6,477 bases of DNA from positions 1 through 6,477 of the forward strand of contig JAEXBU010000073.1 of the NCBI GenBank assembly GCA_023393815.1. Reading direction: 5' to 3'. Both the position numbers and the translations under genes were made by a program. Below the pieces are notes generated by a model. It was not told the origin of the DNA. It did not search any database and was given only the letters and a program-made list of their open reading frames with translations. This stretch comes from Bacillota bacterium. GTDB taxonomy: Bacteria > Bacillota > Clostridia > Tissierellales > Peptoniphilaceae. This document shows, piece by piece, positions 6,412 to 6,477 of this stretch; position 1 is the stretch's first letter, and each line of letters starts with the position of its first letter.

Positions 6412-6477
6412 GCAGAACCAAGTTAATTAAATGGTATAAGAGATAAACCATAACAATCTATAAGCTTAAAGCGGAAC

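Larger units (their letters stand above)
6156..6477 (+). other. Gene-free promoter and leader region, probably upstream of an rRNA operon
   Basis: No supported coding frame exists on either strand in these 322 bases. The contents are promoters P1-P3, the palindrome pair and the 5' hairpin. The remaining leader, 6412-6477, is AT-rich, with TTAATTAA (6423-6430), a weak ATGGT/ACCAT stem (6431-6435 with 6447-6451) and TAAGCTTA (6461-6468). Three tandem near-consensus promoters are known from rRNA operons and other abundant stable RNAs in Firmicutes. The 16S 5' end is not reached and no confident boxA element is seen, so the rRNA assignment rests on promoter architecture alone. Confidence 0.55.

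Noticed and set aside
6257..6451. 64-codon minus-strand frame across P2-P3
   Set aside because: Its translation is a hydrophobic Phe/Leu-rich product of AT-rich promoter DNA with no similarity I recognise, and it opposes strong promoters.
6452..6477. Start of 16S rRNA or a tRNA at the window end
   Set aside because: No 16S 5' consensus, boxA or tRNA arm is recognisable in these bases; the RNA gene, if present, begins beyond the window.

Overview
The window looks like a housekeeping stretch of a Gram-positive, probably anaerobic Firmicute (Clostridia/Tissierellia type). This rests on a MutS2 with a C-terminal Smr domain, an arginyl-tRNA synthetase with STRKG in place of KMSKS, strong purine-rich Shine-Dalgarno sites, a cobalamin-type radical SAM enzyme of the DUF4080 family and sigma-A consensus promoters. 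The genus cannot be fixed from this sequence. All four genes lie on the + strand and account for nearly all of the first 6155 bases.

Layout: 1-1647 is the 3' part of mutS2, whose first ~240 codons lie outside the window. Eight bases later comes argS (1656-3365), whose Shine-Dalgarno overlaps the mutS2 stop codon. A compact intrinsic terminator (3375-3397) follows argS. Only 12 bases separate it from a B12-binding radical SAM/DUF4080 gene (3410-5062), which overlaps by 8 bases a tetratricopeptide-repeat gene (5055-6155). The last 322 bases hold no gene. They contain three tandem sigma-A-type promoters at 85-87 base spacing (P1 is a perfect consensus) and the beginning of a structured leader. 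This is the architecture expected just upstream of an rRNA operon or another very highly expressed stable RNA, but the RNA itself begins beyond the window, so that assignment is an inference.

How the genes work together: mutS2 and argS are probably co-transcribed, and both touch translation (ribosome rescue/recombination control and tRNA charging). The radical SAM enzyme and the TPR protein are probably translationally coupled and may form one functional unit of unknown substrate. No mobile element, CRISPR array, tRNA or defence gene is seen. The points most worth a second look are the near-periodic promoter array with a hairpin at the predicted 5' end of the P3 transcript, the terminator that any transcript of the radical SAM/TPR pair must pass, and the uncharacterised radical SAM/TPR pair itself.
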